The translations under genes were made by a program, and so were the position numbers. Shown in pieces: positions 46,261 through 58,289 of a DNA stretch of 64,000 bases. Position 1 is the stretch's first letter; each line of letters begins with the position of its first letter. Origin of the DNA: Stictocephala bisonia (taxonomy: Eukaryota; Arthropoda; Insecta; Hemiptera; Membracidae); NCBI GenBank assembly GCA_035578905.1, contig JAQJVL010000158.1, positions 1,420,501 to 1,484,500 on the forward strand, written 5' to 3'. The notes under the pieces are model-generated. The model was not told the origin of the DNA and did not search any database. It saw only the letters and a program-made list of their open reading frames with translations.

Positions 46261-47400
46261 CCACTTTTATAAGTGGCTAACCAAAATTCAATTGAATTGA
46301 AATCTCTGTATTCAAGTACAGTATTATACAAGTACATCACAGTGAGTGGGCCATGCTCATCACTCTGTAGTAACTAACTCTACTATTGAAACATTCTTGT
46401 ATTGAGTGCAATGCTAGATTTTCAAATAATTTTTTAATAACTCATAAAATTTAACAGTATTAGGAAATAATTTCTGCATTTTTCAAACGTTTTGAGAAAA
46501 GTTTAGTGTAACATTTCCCAACACTTTCCGACTCCGAGATAAGTGTGCGATCAACATTCCTCACATAACTAATTATAATATAGCTGGTCTTAGTAGGTTT
46601 TTAATAAGAATAACACTATTTTAAAAAACTGTTTCATGTTACAAGTATAACCAATTTACCGTGTACATTTTTACTTTGGTACAAAAATACGAGGTTGATT
46701 TCCACGGATAGATTCTTTTGTTAGAACGAACTAAACATTATATATTATAACCATAAGGCCATCTAAATATCAAGTTAAATTTTGCTGGCTTCCAAATCTC
46801 AACGAGATGTCATAATTGGCGTTTACAGATAAAACCATAAATATTGTTATATAGCAGTTTAATTTATCTGAAATTGCCAGTGGCACGTCCACAACAGAAC
46901 TTTTCAAGACAACACAAAGAACATTTATTTTTAGGAACTACATTTCTCTGCTATTTTAAATTCCTTTACCCTCATTCAGACATGACTAGGAAAATAAAAT
47001 CTGGATGTTTCAAATTTGTCAAAAGTTGTACTGTAGTATTATAAACATATTTGACTTGACACGGCTTAGTGTATTGTAATACGCTTTTCAATTAGAAATT
47101 ACTGTTATTATTTATCAATGGAAGTAGCAAAATATATTTACTCTTACAATACAAAATATGAATACAAATTAATTATAATATTTTTATACGCAACTGACAA
47201 AAACTTTTATTTTGGACAAAAACTATTACACAGTGCAAAAAACAAAAAGTTGTCATACTCCCCGAAGCAAAAAATTTCCCCCATGGTATATCCAATCATC
47301 ATATTAAAGTACCATGATTTGATAACAGTGCGAATATAATATTATAACTGCAGATATTGTTTTAAAAATGTTTTCGCAACAATTTCATTTCAATACCAAT
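46261..47400. other. Unannotated AT-rich sequence
   Basis: Open frames at 46844-47044 and 47118-47339 lack motifs and are Lys/Tyr/Ile-rich as expected from AT-rich DNA. Nothing else recognised. Confidence 0.4.
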
Positions 47401-47409
47401 TAATTCCAG

Positions 47410-47631
47410 TTAGGTGAAGGCTAAAGGCAACGGTTGCGACAGTGAAGGGTGTGATGTGTTGTCTAAAGACTCATCAATGCGGACTGTACCCGAGTTGTAC
47501 AGCATATTCAAGCCCCGTGTGTGAGGGCCCCCACAGGGAATGAGCCGGACACACACGTCGTGGTTTGGTCTCACGGTAAACTGAGAAACCTCGGCCATCT
47601 CACTGAGTAACCAGACTTCACAGATCATCAT
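47410..47631 (-). CDS. Candidate coding exon, unrecognised
   Basis: An isolated GC-richer island carries a 73-codon minus-strand frame (ICEVWLLSEMAEVSQFTVRP, then HDVCVRLIPCGGPHTRGLNM and YNSGTVRIDESLDN). It has balanced composition and CpG-rich codons unlike the surrounding DNA. A weak acceptor (GAACTCAAG) lies just before the frame and a stop ends it. Another frame on the plus strand (GCDSEGCDVLSKDSSMRTVP) is also plausible. No domain is recognised. It could be a terminal exon, a promoter-proximal island or a conserved noncoding element. Confidence 0.3.
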   Translation of the reverse strand: MMICEVWLLSEMAEVSQFTVRPNHDVCVRLIPCGGPHTRGLNMLYNSGTVRIDESLDNTSHPSLSQPLPLAFT

Positions 47632-47640
47632 CTCTTCCCT

Positions 47641-49490
47641 TGAGTTCGCTTTGTATTAACGAATCTATTTCAAATAACACAAATTTATTTAAAATTAAAA
47701 ATGCATAAATTTACAGTCATTATTGGTAGGACTATGTAAATTCAATTAACATGGCTGGCTCATCTTAAATTGAATTTAATTTTATATTACTCGATAGAAT
47801 ACTGTATTTAACAATTTAAACCAAGCTGGTTTTTACCTTTATTTATTTACATACATCTTACAAATCGATTACAATCTCTTTGTGACATTGTCCTCCTGCC
47901 TGACAGCTGATTGGGAGACTATATTACTAAGAAATAAAGGTTAATTATACATTATTGACAGTTCCTATTGTATCAATAACTTAATTATTGTTATAATATA
48001 ATAATATATAGTACTATATTACTATTCAAAATACTTAAATATAAATAATATTAACAAACAACTCAATATTATATTATTTATCTTTATTTGTTTTGGTGGT
48101 GGTATTATTTTGATAAAGTACACCATTCCTTTATAAACTGTGTAGCATATATCTTTGTCTTTTAAACATTTACTTTCTATAACATTAATTATTTTCAATC
48201 GTATTAAATTAATATAATTCGTGAATTGGAAAATGATGTATAGATTAGTTTACCAATGAATATTTTATTAACATTTTGAATTCACTCTATGAAGTACAGT
48301 TCGTATAATTTAAAAAATTCATATTAATTACCATTTGAATGAATTAATTTCAATAACAATCAATTTCCAAGTTGTTCATGAGATTAGAATTTTGTGTTTT
48401 CCATAAGTTCGGAACAACGATGGAAGAATGTTCGACTGAGCATATTAATTTTGAACTGAAAGACACTACAATCTAATTTACATTCAAAATTCTTACAACA
48501 CAAAATCCCCAGGCGTTTAATCTCTGGGTTTGGGGATTAACCTCAAAACGATTAAAAATGGTGGAACGCTAGAGCTCCACGCATTATCAGATCAGAGAGA
48601 GAGATAAACAAACTCTTCCATCATATAGTTGTAACAATACATCAGCAATTGATGTTTTCACATGATTTTTATTCCTAGTACCAAATATATATATTTCGGA
48701 TAGTGGCTTAGACAATCCTATATATAAAATTTAAACGAAGTTGTGTAATGTATATACATTCAATATTACAAGTAAAACATCGTAGTTATAGTTTCAAAAT
48801 GGCGACGAACATCAAAACGTTAAAAAAAATTAATTACTTTAAAACTTTTAAGTTTATAGTAGCAGATATCGAATGATATTATTATGTTATACAATAATAT
48901 ATTTGTTATGTTTGTCTGTGGTAGTAGTACAGGAAATATTAAGGTTTATTTTCAATTGACGATGAACAACAACGTTACGTTATAGAAACAAGCGTTCATA
49001 ACTCACGTCTTGACGAAACGAAACTACTGTTTTGACATTTTACATAATAGTTTCGTCACTAACTAGTCTAAAAATAGTGACAAAAGCCTATCTTACACGA
49101 ATATCGTTTTAAACAGTAATAATTACATTGACATAAACATTAATCCAGTGGATATAGAATAATCTCAATTATAACCTAAATATCACCAACAATACATTCC
49201 TTAGCAAATTTGTCACAGGTAAAATTTATTTAAATGAAAGTTTAAGCATTAATTATGACCAATCAGCATTTTATTGGCGCGCCTTCCTTTAATAACGGCA
49301 ATATGCGCTACATAACTGCTGGAAGTAGCACTTTGCCCACACAAATCCTTTCAGGCGCTACTTCCAATGTCCTCGGTGTCGATCAATAATAGGAACACGA
49401 CAATAATTGTTTGATTGTATATAAACATTGATTGAATTTAATAACAGTAATTTTTATCATTTATTTTATTTCATTTATTGCTAACATCAT
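47641..49490. other. Unannotated AT-rich sequence with a small promoter-like patch
   Basis: At 49258-49400 a CCAATCAG box is followed by ATTGGCGCGCCTTCC and by GGAAGTAGC...GCTACTTCC, an inverted repeat with a 30-bp loop. This may be regulatory. The rest has no recognised structure. Confidence 0.35.
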
Positions 49491-49499
49491 AGTGAAATA

Positions 49500-50160
49500 T
49501 AAATAATACTGGGGAACACCCCTGCACGCTTCGCGTGCCAGCCCGTCTGTGCCTTTTGACTATGAATAATAGTAGGTTAACTTTATGACATAAAATTACA
49601 ATATTAAATTTATTTACAGTATCTCACTCACATTGTTTTCGATGCTACATATTTATTAGTATAAACATCCAATGATATTACTCAGCCTGTTTCAAACGTG
49701 TTCATTTATTTTGTTTTTGTTTAACAGCTGAAGGTTAATTAAATAAATAAAACAACTAACTGGATTAGATTACCATAGAAACCTGCAAGTTCAGAAGAGC
49801 AGAGCCTTACAATCGAATGTGAATAAAACCATGCTTACAACCTTCCCTGGTTATGTAAGATCAAACCTCTTCAATATTACAAACACCATTGTTTACCTTC
49901 CAACAGCTGTTTAAAATTTTTGGAAATCATGTTTGAACAGCTGTTACTTTCTGATTTAAATCTCTCTCCATGTTATTCTTATGACCGAAAAACGTACTTT
50001 GAGGGCTTTCGTACCCTCCAGGGTACAAATATTAAAGAATTAAGACCATAGTGCACAACTAAGGACAAAGGCAATTTTTTTGACAACTCAAGTTTAAATT
50101 AGTCAAGAAATAAGGGAGGAGTTGTGTTGCCAAAAAACGATCCACATATTATAAGTAAGG
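49500..50160 (-). repeat. Dispersed repeat family D, copy 3
   Basis: Read on the minus strand it gives CAACACAACTCCTCCCTTAT, TTCTTGACTAATTT, GGGTACGAAAGCCCTCAAAG, CATAAGAATAACATGG, AACAGCTGTTGGAAGGTAAA and finally GAAGCGTGCAGGGGTGTTCC. These are in the same order as copies 1 and 2. Confidence 0.75.
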
Positions 50161-52013
50161 ATTTATTTAATATAACTAAATAAGTTTTATTGTACAGGAT
50201 GCAAAATAGAAATATATTTTTACTGCTGTATAGATAATAAAAATTATATTCTGTTTATGGTATATGGTTCTAGCCAAAGACTCTTCTTTGGCTAAAATTT
50301 ACTTGCGAGTTCAAGTACACAACTGTAGTAGTCACTTCAAGTTTTAGGAATTGATAATAATTTACTCATGTGAATTCTCCCGGCCCAACGAAAGAGAAGG
50401 GTATAGCTAAACTTTAAGAAAATATCAAAACTTTTTTGTAAGTAAATACATATTTATTTACAATAAGTAGAAATTCATTTCTTTAAAAATTATGACAACA
50501 TTATGGCTGGTTTTTACAAATTTAGTGTTATAATACTGTAATATATAATAGCAATAATTTTTAATATAAGAGGAAATCTTAATAAAATAAATGTATTGTA
50601 ACTAATTATTACAATCAATACCAATCTAAAATGGCGGTTATTAAACCAAACAGATAAGATGAACAAATATAAACTGTTCTCTTGTTAATGCAAATAAATT
50701 AAATATTAACAAAACAAAAACATATTAAACCCAAAAGAATAATGACTCATCGCCATGTAAACATTAAAAGAACATACACACTGTATGTCATTACTTTAAA
50801 GTTATGTGAGTAATTAAACAATCCAACCAAATAACATTTTTACTTTATGCATTTTAATTACAAATTAATAATTTTCAAACACTCACATAAACTACAAAAT
50901 GTACAGTTATAAAATGTTAAGTTTTTTGGCATAGTGTTTGAAATGGTTGTAAGTAATCAAAAGGCCTTACAATTAATTAAAATTTAATGTTATTGGATTA
51001 TTTGATTAAATAATCAACTACTATTCAGTTTAAAAAATAAGTCTATAAAAGCTGTCTTAATGTTGTATAGGAATAAACTAATCTCACTTTTCAATGATCT
51101 TAATTATTTTTTAACTATTCGGAAATAAATGGATAGATACATTGACTTAAAACTAATAATAACTGAGTATTTGTAGCAATAATGCTTTTATTTTTTTACT
51201 TACCTATATAAAAATTGCTATGCAAATGTTTACTGAATTGCTATGTAAAAAATAAAATGTAAGGAAAGTATTATTTTCTAAGGAACAAAATCAACGAGTA
51301 TTTACTAACATTTGTTTGGTCATCAACCCAAACTGTATTGAAGAGGGTAGTGATTTTAACAGGCACAGCCAATACCTCAATTCAGCCAAAAGGAGATCAT
51401 ATATTGGGATTTTTCCATAGATCCTAAGCTACTATTTTTTTCAATTTGCTTACAATGATAGAAGACACATACATCTCAACTATTTGCCTTATGTTTCATC
51501 TTACTTAAGTTTAACTAATTAAAGAATTTAGGTAGAGTTTTGTTACAGTTAAATATTTGCTACAGAATATCAGACTTATGGAAAAGTCAAAAGTACGATG
51601 GAACACTAGACTTACTATTTTCAATGAATACCAATCATTATAAGAACGGACCTTATGGTGAAAAGTCAGCCTTTTTCTTTAGGTTACAGTTGCCAATAGA
51701 ACGTTCTGCTCTGAGTAAAGCCAGTGCCAGAGAGACAGAGATAGTAGTGTGACAAAGACAGATATAGTTAACGCATTCTCTCTCACATACACTGTCTTAA
51801 ATTAAAGACAATCTACCGGTCATTGATCAAACCAGCATTTATAAGCTCTATTCTAGGTTGAATTTTTAACACGAGGTCTGCACATCTTATGCAAATTTGT
51901 AAAAATCGCTATTTTGGAGTACAATTAGTTGATTGATTTCTAATAACTGGACGAATGGATCCTAAGCAAACGTAAAGGACTCTTCGGCAGAGTCACAAGA
52001 AGATGACAATTTG
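50161..52013. other. Unannotated AT-rich sequence with a short hairpin
   Basis: TAGCCAAAGA and TCTTTGGCTA form a 10-bp perfect stem at about 50272-50296. Otherwise nothing recognised; an open frame at 51540-51752 has no motif. Confidence 0.4.
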
Positions 52014-52866
52014 GCAGAACTGGGAACCAGAAACTCTTGTTATCATGCCTTTAATACTCCTGTTCTTTATGGAAAATATACTACATCCTGATTGCAAACA
52101 GAACTGGGAACCAGAAACTCTTGTTATCATGCCTTTAATACTCCTGTTCTTTATGGAAAATATACTACATCCTGCTTGCAAACAGAACTGGGGACCAGAA
52201 ACTCTTGTTATCATGCCTTTAATACTCCTGTTCTTTATGGAAAATATACTACATCCTGATTGCAAACAGAACTGGGAACCAGAAACTCTTGTTATCATGC
52301 CTTTAATACTCCTGTTCTTTATGAAAAATATACTACATGCTGCTTGCAAACAGAACTGGGAACCAGAAACTCTTGTTATCATGCCTTTAATACTCCTGTT
52401 CTTTATGGAAAATATACTACATGCTGCTTGCAAACAGAACTGGGAACCAGAAACTCTTGTTATCATGCCTTTAATACTCCTGTTCTTTATGGAAAATATA
52501 CTACATGCTGCTTGCAAACAGAACTGGGAACCAGAAACTCTTGTTATCATGCCTATAATACTCCTGTTCTTTATGGAAAATATACTACATCCTGCTTGCA
52601 AACAGAACTGGGAACCAAAAACTCTTGTTATCATGCCTTTAATACTCCTGTTCTTTATGGAAAATATACTACATGCTGCTTGCAAACAGAACTGGGAACC
52701 AGAAACTCTTGTTATCACGCCTTTAATACTTCTGTTCTTTATGGAAAATATACTACATCCTGCTTGCTTGCAAACAGAACTGGGAACCAGAAACTCTTGT
52801 TATCACGCCTTTAATACTCATGTTCTTTATGGAAATATACTACATCCTGCTTGCAAACAGAACTGC
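52014..52866. repeat. 84-bp satellite array, about 10 copies
   Basis: The unit contains CAGAACTGGGAACCAGAAAC, TCTTGTTATCATGCCTTTAA, TACTCCTGTTCTTTATGGAA, AATATACTACATCCTGCTTG and CAAA (84 bp). As 84 is a multiple of three, long frames stay open on both strands (288 codons plus, 241 codons minus). Near 52765 a CTTG duplication, and near 52830 a one-base loss, shift the frame, showing no selection for coding. Variants TCCTG/TGCTG mark subfamilies. Confidence 0.95.
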
Positions 52867-53767
52867 TAAAAAATATGTTCTAAAAGTCCTCGGGTAGGTT
52901 ATTGTTCATAGGCAACTAACATCAGTGCCCAGATTCTAAAAATCTGCCTGAGGAAGTAAAAAAAGAGCAATGCAATAAGGAATAAACCTCTTATGTGGCT
53001 TCTAGACCGGCCATACAACTAATAAAATCAAGAGCTGTATATACATAAATATTGTATGGCTTACAAAGCCAGCTACCAAACTAAAAGGACGAGGAATGAC
53101 AAATTAAAAATTATATTGATAAATGAAAACTTAAGTCCAAAAATACTTGTGTCCCAATGATTAAATATTGATATTCCATCATAGAGCTAAATCCAGGTTT
53201 CTTGACCAATCAAAACCTGCTACTCTGATTTAGTGAGAACAAGCTAATCTCTCTTTAAAAGAATGCAATGGACAATCATTAACTATGTGATCCATAATTT
53301 AATGTTGGCTCTGGAATCACATGACTGATCATTTGCTAAATATCAATCCCCATTTATATTTCCAGAGGCTACATCTTCCCACACCCTTACAAAAACAACT
53401 CAACATAGTCCATTCCAAACAAGGAAGGTTCATTACAGAAGTAGGGTCCTGATACCAGAAACTTGTTTTGACTGTCAAACACATCCCAAATTAAAGTTTA
53501 TATGCGGTTTTTGGTAAAAATTTGTTTGAGATTAAATGGGAAGCTAGTTGAAGAGGTGGTTTTCTAGATTTCAGTCACCTTGCAAATTGTGGGATGTCTT
53601 GTAAAATGGGGAGATTCAAAGTAGATAGGATCTTTTTGAACTCTCTGAGAAGTGCCCCTGCGTCTTATTTCTGTATGTGGTTTCAAACTCCTGACCTGGC
53701 TTTAATGTTTGAACATGATTGTAATTTTATATACAAATTTACATTACATTCATGTATAAACTTGCAA

Positions 53768-53770
<3 letters not shown>
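52867..53770. other. Unannotated sequence, somewhat less AT-rich
   Basis: No domain or repeat recognised. An open frame at 53594-53818 ends in the microsatellite and is not credible. Confidence 0.4.
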
Positions 53771-53817
<47 letters not shown>

Positions 53818-53917
53818 GGATGTAATAAAATTAAAAACTGAGTACCCTTAATATTTTTATTAAAATTGATTAACAAAACATGTTTCAACTTTATGGTCAT
53901 TTTCAAGTGTAAATAAA

Positions 53918-53995
<78 letters not shown>
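53771..53995. repeat. Two (TA)n microsatellites flanking a short retroposon-like unit
   Basis: (AT)n runs at 53771-53815 and 53921-53995 flank about 105 bp. Read on the minus strand, that unit contains CTTGAAAATGACCATAAAGT, TGAAACATGTTTTG and TAAGGGTACTCAG. The 'TTGAAAATGxCCAT...GAAACATG' phrase is common at the ends of arthropod retroelements whose copies sit beside (TA)n. Confidence 0.6.
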
Positions 53996-53998
<3 letters not shown>

Positions 53999-55140
53999 CC
54001 ACAGACCTAGGGCAATGTACTGTTCAGTGTATTGAACTTGAGTTTTAATTTTATTTTGAATCTAGACCTTAATGGATTAATATTAATTAGTTTCATACAA
54101 AAAGTAGATAAATACACCTGAGTGAAGGTTGTAACTTACCCAAAGATCTACCGGGAGAGCTATTCATTTACAACTACATATTTCAATAAACCTAGGAGTA
54201 ATATTGAATGTAGTAGGGTACCTAAAAGGACATCCATGTATAGTAAAATTAAGAGTTTCATAGAGACATTATCTTTATATCAACTATTACCATTTTGCTA
54301 TAAAATGACTCATCTTAAGATGGGATGTTTTCCCAAAACTGTTTTTGTGTGGTAGTATCACTCAGTTATACTATAATTATGGCGATTTTGAATAGTTAAA
54401 AGACACATTCACGCACCTAGATAAAAAATGGTTCTAACCTAGAGAGCAATTTTCCCTGTTATAAAATGTTTGGGATTAACCTGGATGAATATAGTGAAAA
54501 CTATAATCTCTAATTTCCATTTGAAATAAATACCTCTGCAATATTGTACAAACATTGATAAATAAACTAGAAGGTACAAAGAATAAACATTCCCATTCCA
54601 TTGGTCACTAAATAACTGTCTCAGATATTTGCAGCAAATTTTCAGACAAGGACTCCTCCATAATGAATAATAAATGTGAAGCTTTTTAAAAAATAAACAA
54701 AAACTGGTTTCTTCACACTATCTTTTTAGATAACCACATTATTAAGTCCAATATTTAGGGCATCATAACATTTTAGAATCATAAAGAACCTGAATTTATT
54801 ATGGCCTTTTAAAACTTAGTATATAGTTTTATAAGGGACGTCTCTGCAGACCTCAAGCGCCAACCAGATCATTACTCTTCAGCCTTGCTAGATCGTTTAT
54901 CATGTCAAGCAATAATGACCATTCATTTGCTTACGAATGACTGAGTTTATACTCGCTAACTCAAGTGTTCCTTTAATAATACATTTTTACAAAAATATCC
55001 AGCTATTTTAGTTTTTATATTTTCATACATAAGTTCATATACTTTAATCCCAAAGGAATATTGGAATTCAGGACATGAATACCTTTAATTTGATATGATA
55101 ATCCTTGACTATGAATAATTGGGTTAACAGTCAATGCCAC
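53996..55140. other. Unannotated AT-rich sequence
   Basis: Nothing recognised; the open frame at 54122-54355 has no motif. Confidence 0.4.
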
Positions 55141-55144
55141 TGCG

Positions 55145-55215
55145 CTTGTGTGTGTAGGTGGTCGGGTGGGTCAATACGCAACGTGTATGGGTTAGTGGGT
55201 GGGATGTAAGTTGTC
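55145..55215. repeat. Degenerate inverted copies of the 55.6 kb minisatellite unit
   Basis: Read on the minus strand it gives CCCACCCACTAACCCATACA, CGTTGCGTATTGACCCACCC, the same unit style as 55555-55830. Confidence 0.5.
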
Positions 55216-55554
55216 AATGAGTGTAGTATGTACATTGCAATGGATGCATATGTACAGTATTATTATATTTGTTTTTAGAAGTGTGGCACACATTTATGAT
55301 TTTTCAAAAATTGTAAAATATACATTTTAGGATTACGGAGAATATATTTAAACCATTAAAGTATGTTTTGAAACATTAAGTGAACGTCAAAACATATGAT
55401 CGTTTGGTTTTCAGAGCTGTTCACCAACCCAACTAGTGGGGCACTGCAACTGTCTGAATAGCATAAAACCAATTATATGTGTCAAGCTGATCAGTCATAC
55501 CGTGTGGGTGATGGCTATACACAGGATTCCAATGGTTTATTTACATGCACCCAC

Positions 55555-55830
55555 TTGTCCGTACACGTAAGGTGGTATTAGCCCACCCACCCGTCCATAC
55601 TTGTACGGAGGTACTGGCCTACCCACCCTCCATACTTGTACGGAGGTACTGGCCCACCCACCTGTCCATACATGTACGGTGGTACTAGCCCACCCACCTG
55701 TCCATACATGTTCGGTGGTACTGGCCCACACACCCGTCCATACATGTACGGTGGTACTGGCCCACCCACCCGTCCATACATGTACGGTGGTACTGTCCCA
55801 CCCGCCTATACATATATGGTAGTACATGTA
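55555..55830. repeat. Minisatellite of about 36-40 bp units, seven copies
   Basis: The unit is CCCACCCACCTGTCCATACA followed by TGTACGGTGGTACTGG. Copies differ by a few bases and one GTCC deletion. The array keeps frames open on both strands, giving artefactual Val/Tyr/Gly-rich and Pro/Thr-rich frames. The same unit occurs at 13.5 kb. Confidence 0.9.
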
Positions 55831-57951
55831 CTATATGAACCTCAAATAAATCAACATTAATTTTTATTAAATATATATATATGAAGATTGTGAGAATTTG
55901 GTTTATTTAGTTATTATTAAAGTTCTGATATACCTGCCATCATTTTGGATTTGAATCTTCATAAGGCCAATGTTAATTAAAAAAAAATCAGTTTATTTAA
56001 GAACGTAGAATTTTATAACTGACCAAGAAAGGAAGGACTATTTAAAAAAAAGAAAGAGAACACAATTGTCTAGAGCCCACTGATATCTTATTTTAATTTT
56101 ATTCCTTGATTTAGTTTTTAAATATAAAGAACTACTGTTCTAATTCAATTTTTTTTTTTCATATGAAAGAAAGTTAGAAAAGATTCAAGGTTAAAAACAA
56201 TCTAACTCTTGGAGATCTTGTTAGACTTCTATACATATTTAAAAAACATAAGAGTGAAACGTTTTCAAGTGATGTAATGTTCATCTGCAAAACTCAAATG
56301 TCAGCTACTGATAACTGGCGCTGCCTGAAGGGCAAGTGGGGAAGGAAAGTCAACTTATACAAATCAAATTATACAATGGTTTGGAGACAGACAATCAAAC
56401 TACAACCTGTCTTTTGATAGTTGACGGAGTTGCAAGTAGTTCCAAGAGAGTAGAGGGTTGGAAGCTGGTGTGCGACAAAATTATTCGCTGGACAAGACTA
56501 CTAAGATTTCAATCTTGACCCTTAGGCCATTATGGATTGTGATTGAGTACGTGGTTCCTTTCTTTACAAACCAATGCAAAAAGTTTCTTATTGTGTCGTC
56601 AATTAAAAGTGTATCGAAAATGGAACATGAGAGTGTGACTACTAGCTTATTAATTTGAAAAACTTGTTGATTATGATCACGATCAAACCAAGGACCTAAG
56701 ACACAATCAGCTCTGCCTAGAATATGAATTGGGTTTTAACGAACATTTAATTGTTTAGATGTCTTTGCCTAATATGTTAAATAAAAATAAATAATCAAAG
56801 CCAAATATTTATTGACAAAAATACATAATTTCTACCAACCATTAAAAACACCCCAGATATTTATCAACCCAAAATGATAAAGTTTGAAAGAATATTAAAA
56901 ACAAAAATCTTAGAGTAAATTAATAAATACTGAACTGACAGGTAAAAATATACTACCATAATATATTAGGTACTACCATATTGATACATTTGTAATCAAT
57001 TTTACCTCTTCATGTGAAATAACTGCTGTGAATTTTTCTGAAAATTATGTAAGCTATGTAGATAAAAGTTATATTTTGCATACTAAATTAGTAAAACAAT
57101 ATTTTTACTCAATAATAAGAGTAAAACAATAAAGTTTTTAAGCTAGAGAGAGCTATTCCACATATTTAAGACTAAATAATATATTTTAAAGAATAAAAAT
57201 ACTTTGTTAATGAAAACATGAAATATAAGTAACAATAATATTACTATAATTTATACTTACAATTAAATTAATGGTTTAAGATACCAATTATTACATTCTT
57301 AACAACTTTAAGATCAATTTGTTAGCTAAAATTCTGTATTTTGGAATAACATTAAATGAAATGTGACAATAGTTCTTAAACAAGTTTATAATATTTTGTG
57401 TTTTTAAAATTTAAAAGGTTACTGGATGGAAATTTAATTCAACAGGAGAGATGAAAATCAGCAAATTAAAAAAAAGAGATTACTCTCAAAAACACATACC
57501 ATATGTGAAACTTTAACAAATTGTTTCGATTGCATAAATAAAGATATTGATGTCTAGTAATATGTGATACTTCTTTAGTGGACTTCTCTTTCTTATTAAA
57601 TCTGCTAATTTTCTAATCCTACAACTAACAACATCCAGATCAATTTTTAGGCTGACTTAGAAGTATTTCTTTTATAAAGTTACCTTAAACAATACCATTA
57701 CAACTGTATTAGTAATATTTAATTTTTGTCCGTTAGCTAAATAAAATTAACTCATTCTGACAAAATCAATAGGCTCTTAACCTATTGATTTCACTCACTT
57801 TCCTGAATTCAAGTCACATACTAGATTAGCATGTTAGATCAAGAATTGAATGTGAGTTAATCATAAATAGATTAAAATCATATTTAAACAAGCTAATCCG
57901 ATATATGCCTTGAATTGCATGTATTCAGCATATATATTATAGGTAAATATC
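55831..57951. other. Unannotated AT-rich sequence, partly 3' UTR of the zinc-finger exon
   Basis: The part just below 57952 is expected to be 3' UTR of the minus-strand zinc-finger exon. I could not settle a poly(A) site. The block at 56290-56660 is slightly more coding-like, but its frames are short and unrecognised. Confidence 0.4.
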
Positions 57952-58289
57952 TTATTTCCCTCCATTGTAATTCACTTCATTGCTTTGAATCCACGAGTTA
58001 TAACGTGTCTCCACGCTTACTTCTAGCCTGTCCAACTGCCCCACACCAGTCGATCCTCTGGTACCACCAGTGATCATGGAGAACAGATTGGTGGCAGATT
58101 TGTCATCGTGGTGTTTATAGTGCTTCCTGCCGATGTGTTGCAGGATGCTTCCTTTTTGCTTCGCCTTGTAAGGACAATGAGGGCAGGAGAAAGTCGGCTC
58201 TTTGCCACACTCAAAACTTTTATGACGTGAGAGCCCAGAAGCCCATCGATACCTTCGGCCACAAGCTGTACAAACATGGGGACTGTCCG
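57952..58289 (-). CDS. Terminal exon with a lola-type C2HC/C2H2 zinc-finger pair
   Basis: The minus-strand exon follows a good acceptor (TTTATTTGTTGTAG, AG at 58290-58291) and starts in phase 1 with CGGACAGTCC. It encodes HVCTACGRRYRWASGLSRHK then SFECGKEPTFSCPHCPYKAK, QKGSILQHIGRKH and a 55-residue tail ending in NYNGGK and a stop. The first finger is C-x2-C-x12-H-x4-C and the second C-x2-C-x12-H-x4-H, joined by ECGKEPxFxCPxCPYxAKQK. That arrangement is the hallmark of the alternative C-terminal exons of insect lola. It lies upstream of the BTB exons on the same strand, so it probably belongs to an adjacent lola-like gene or is joined in an unusual way. Confidence 0.9.

Noticed and set aside
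52003..52869. Long open frames (288 and 184 codons plus, 241 codons minus) as repetitive proteins
   Set aside because: They are by-products of an 84-bp tandem repeat whose length is a multiple of three. Indels inside the array change frame without any sign of correction.
55537..55860. Tyr/Gly/Val-rich and Pro/Thr-rich frames
   Set aside because: Minisatellite translation on both strands, with no start context or splice sites.
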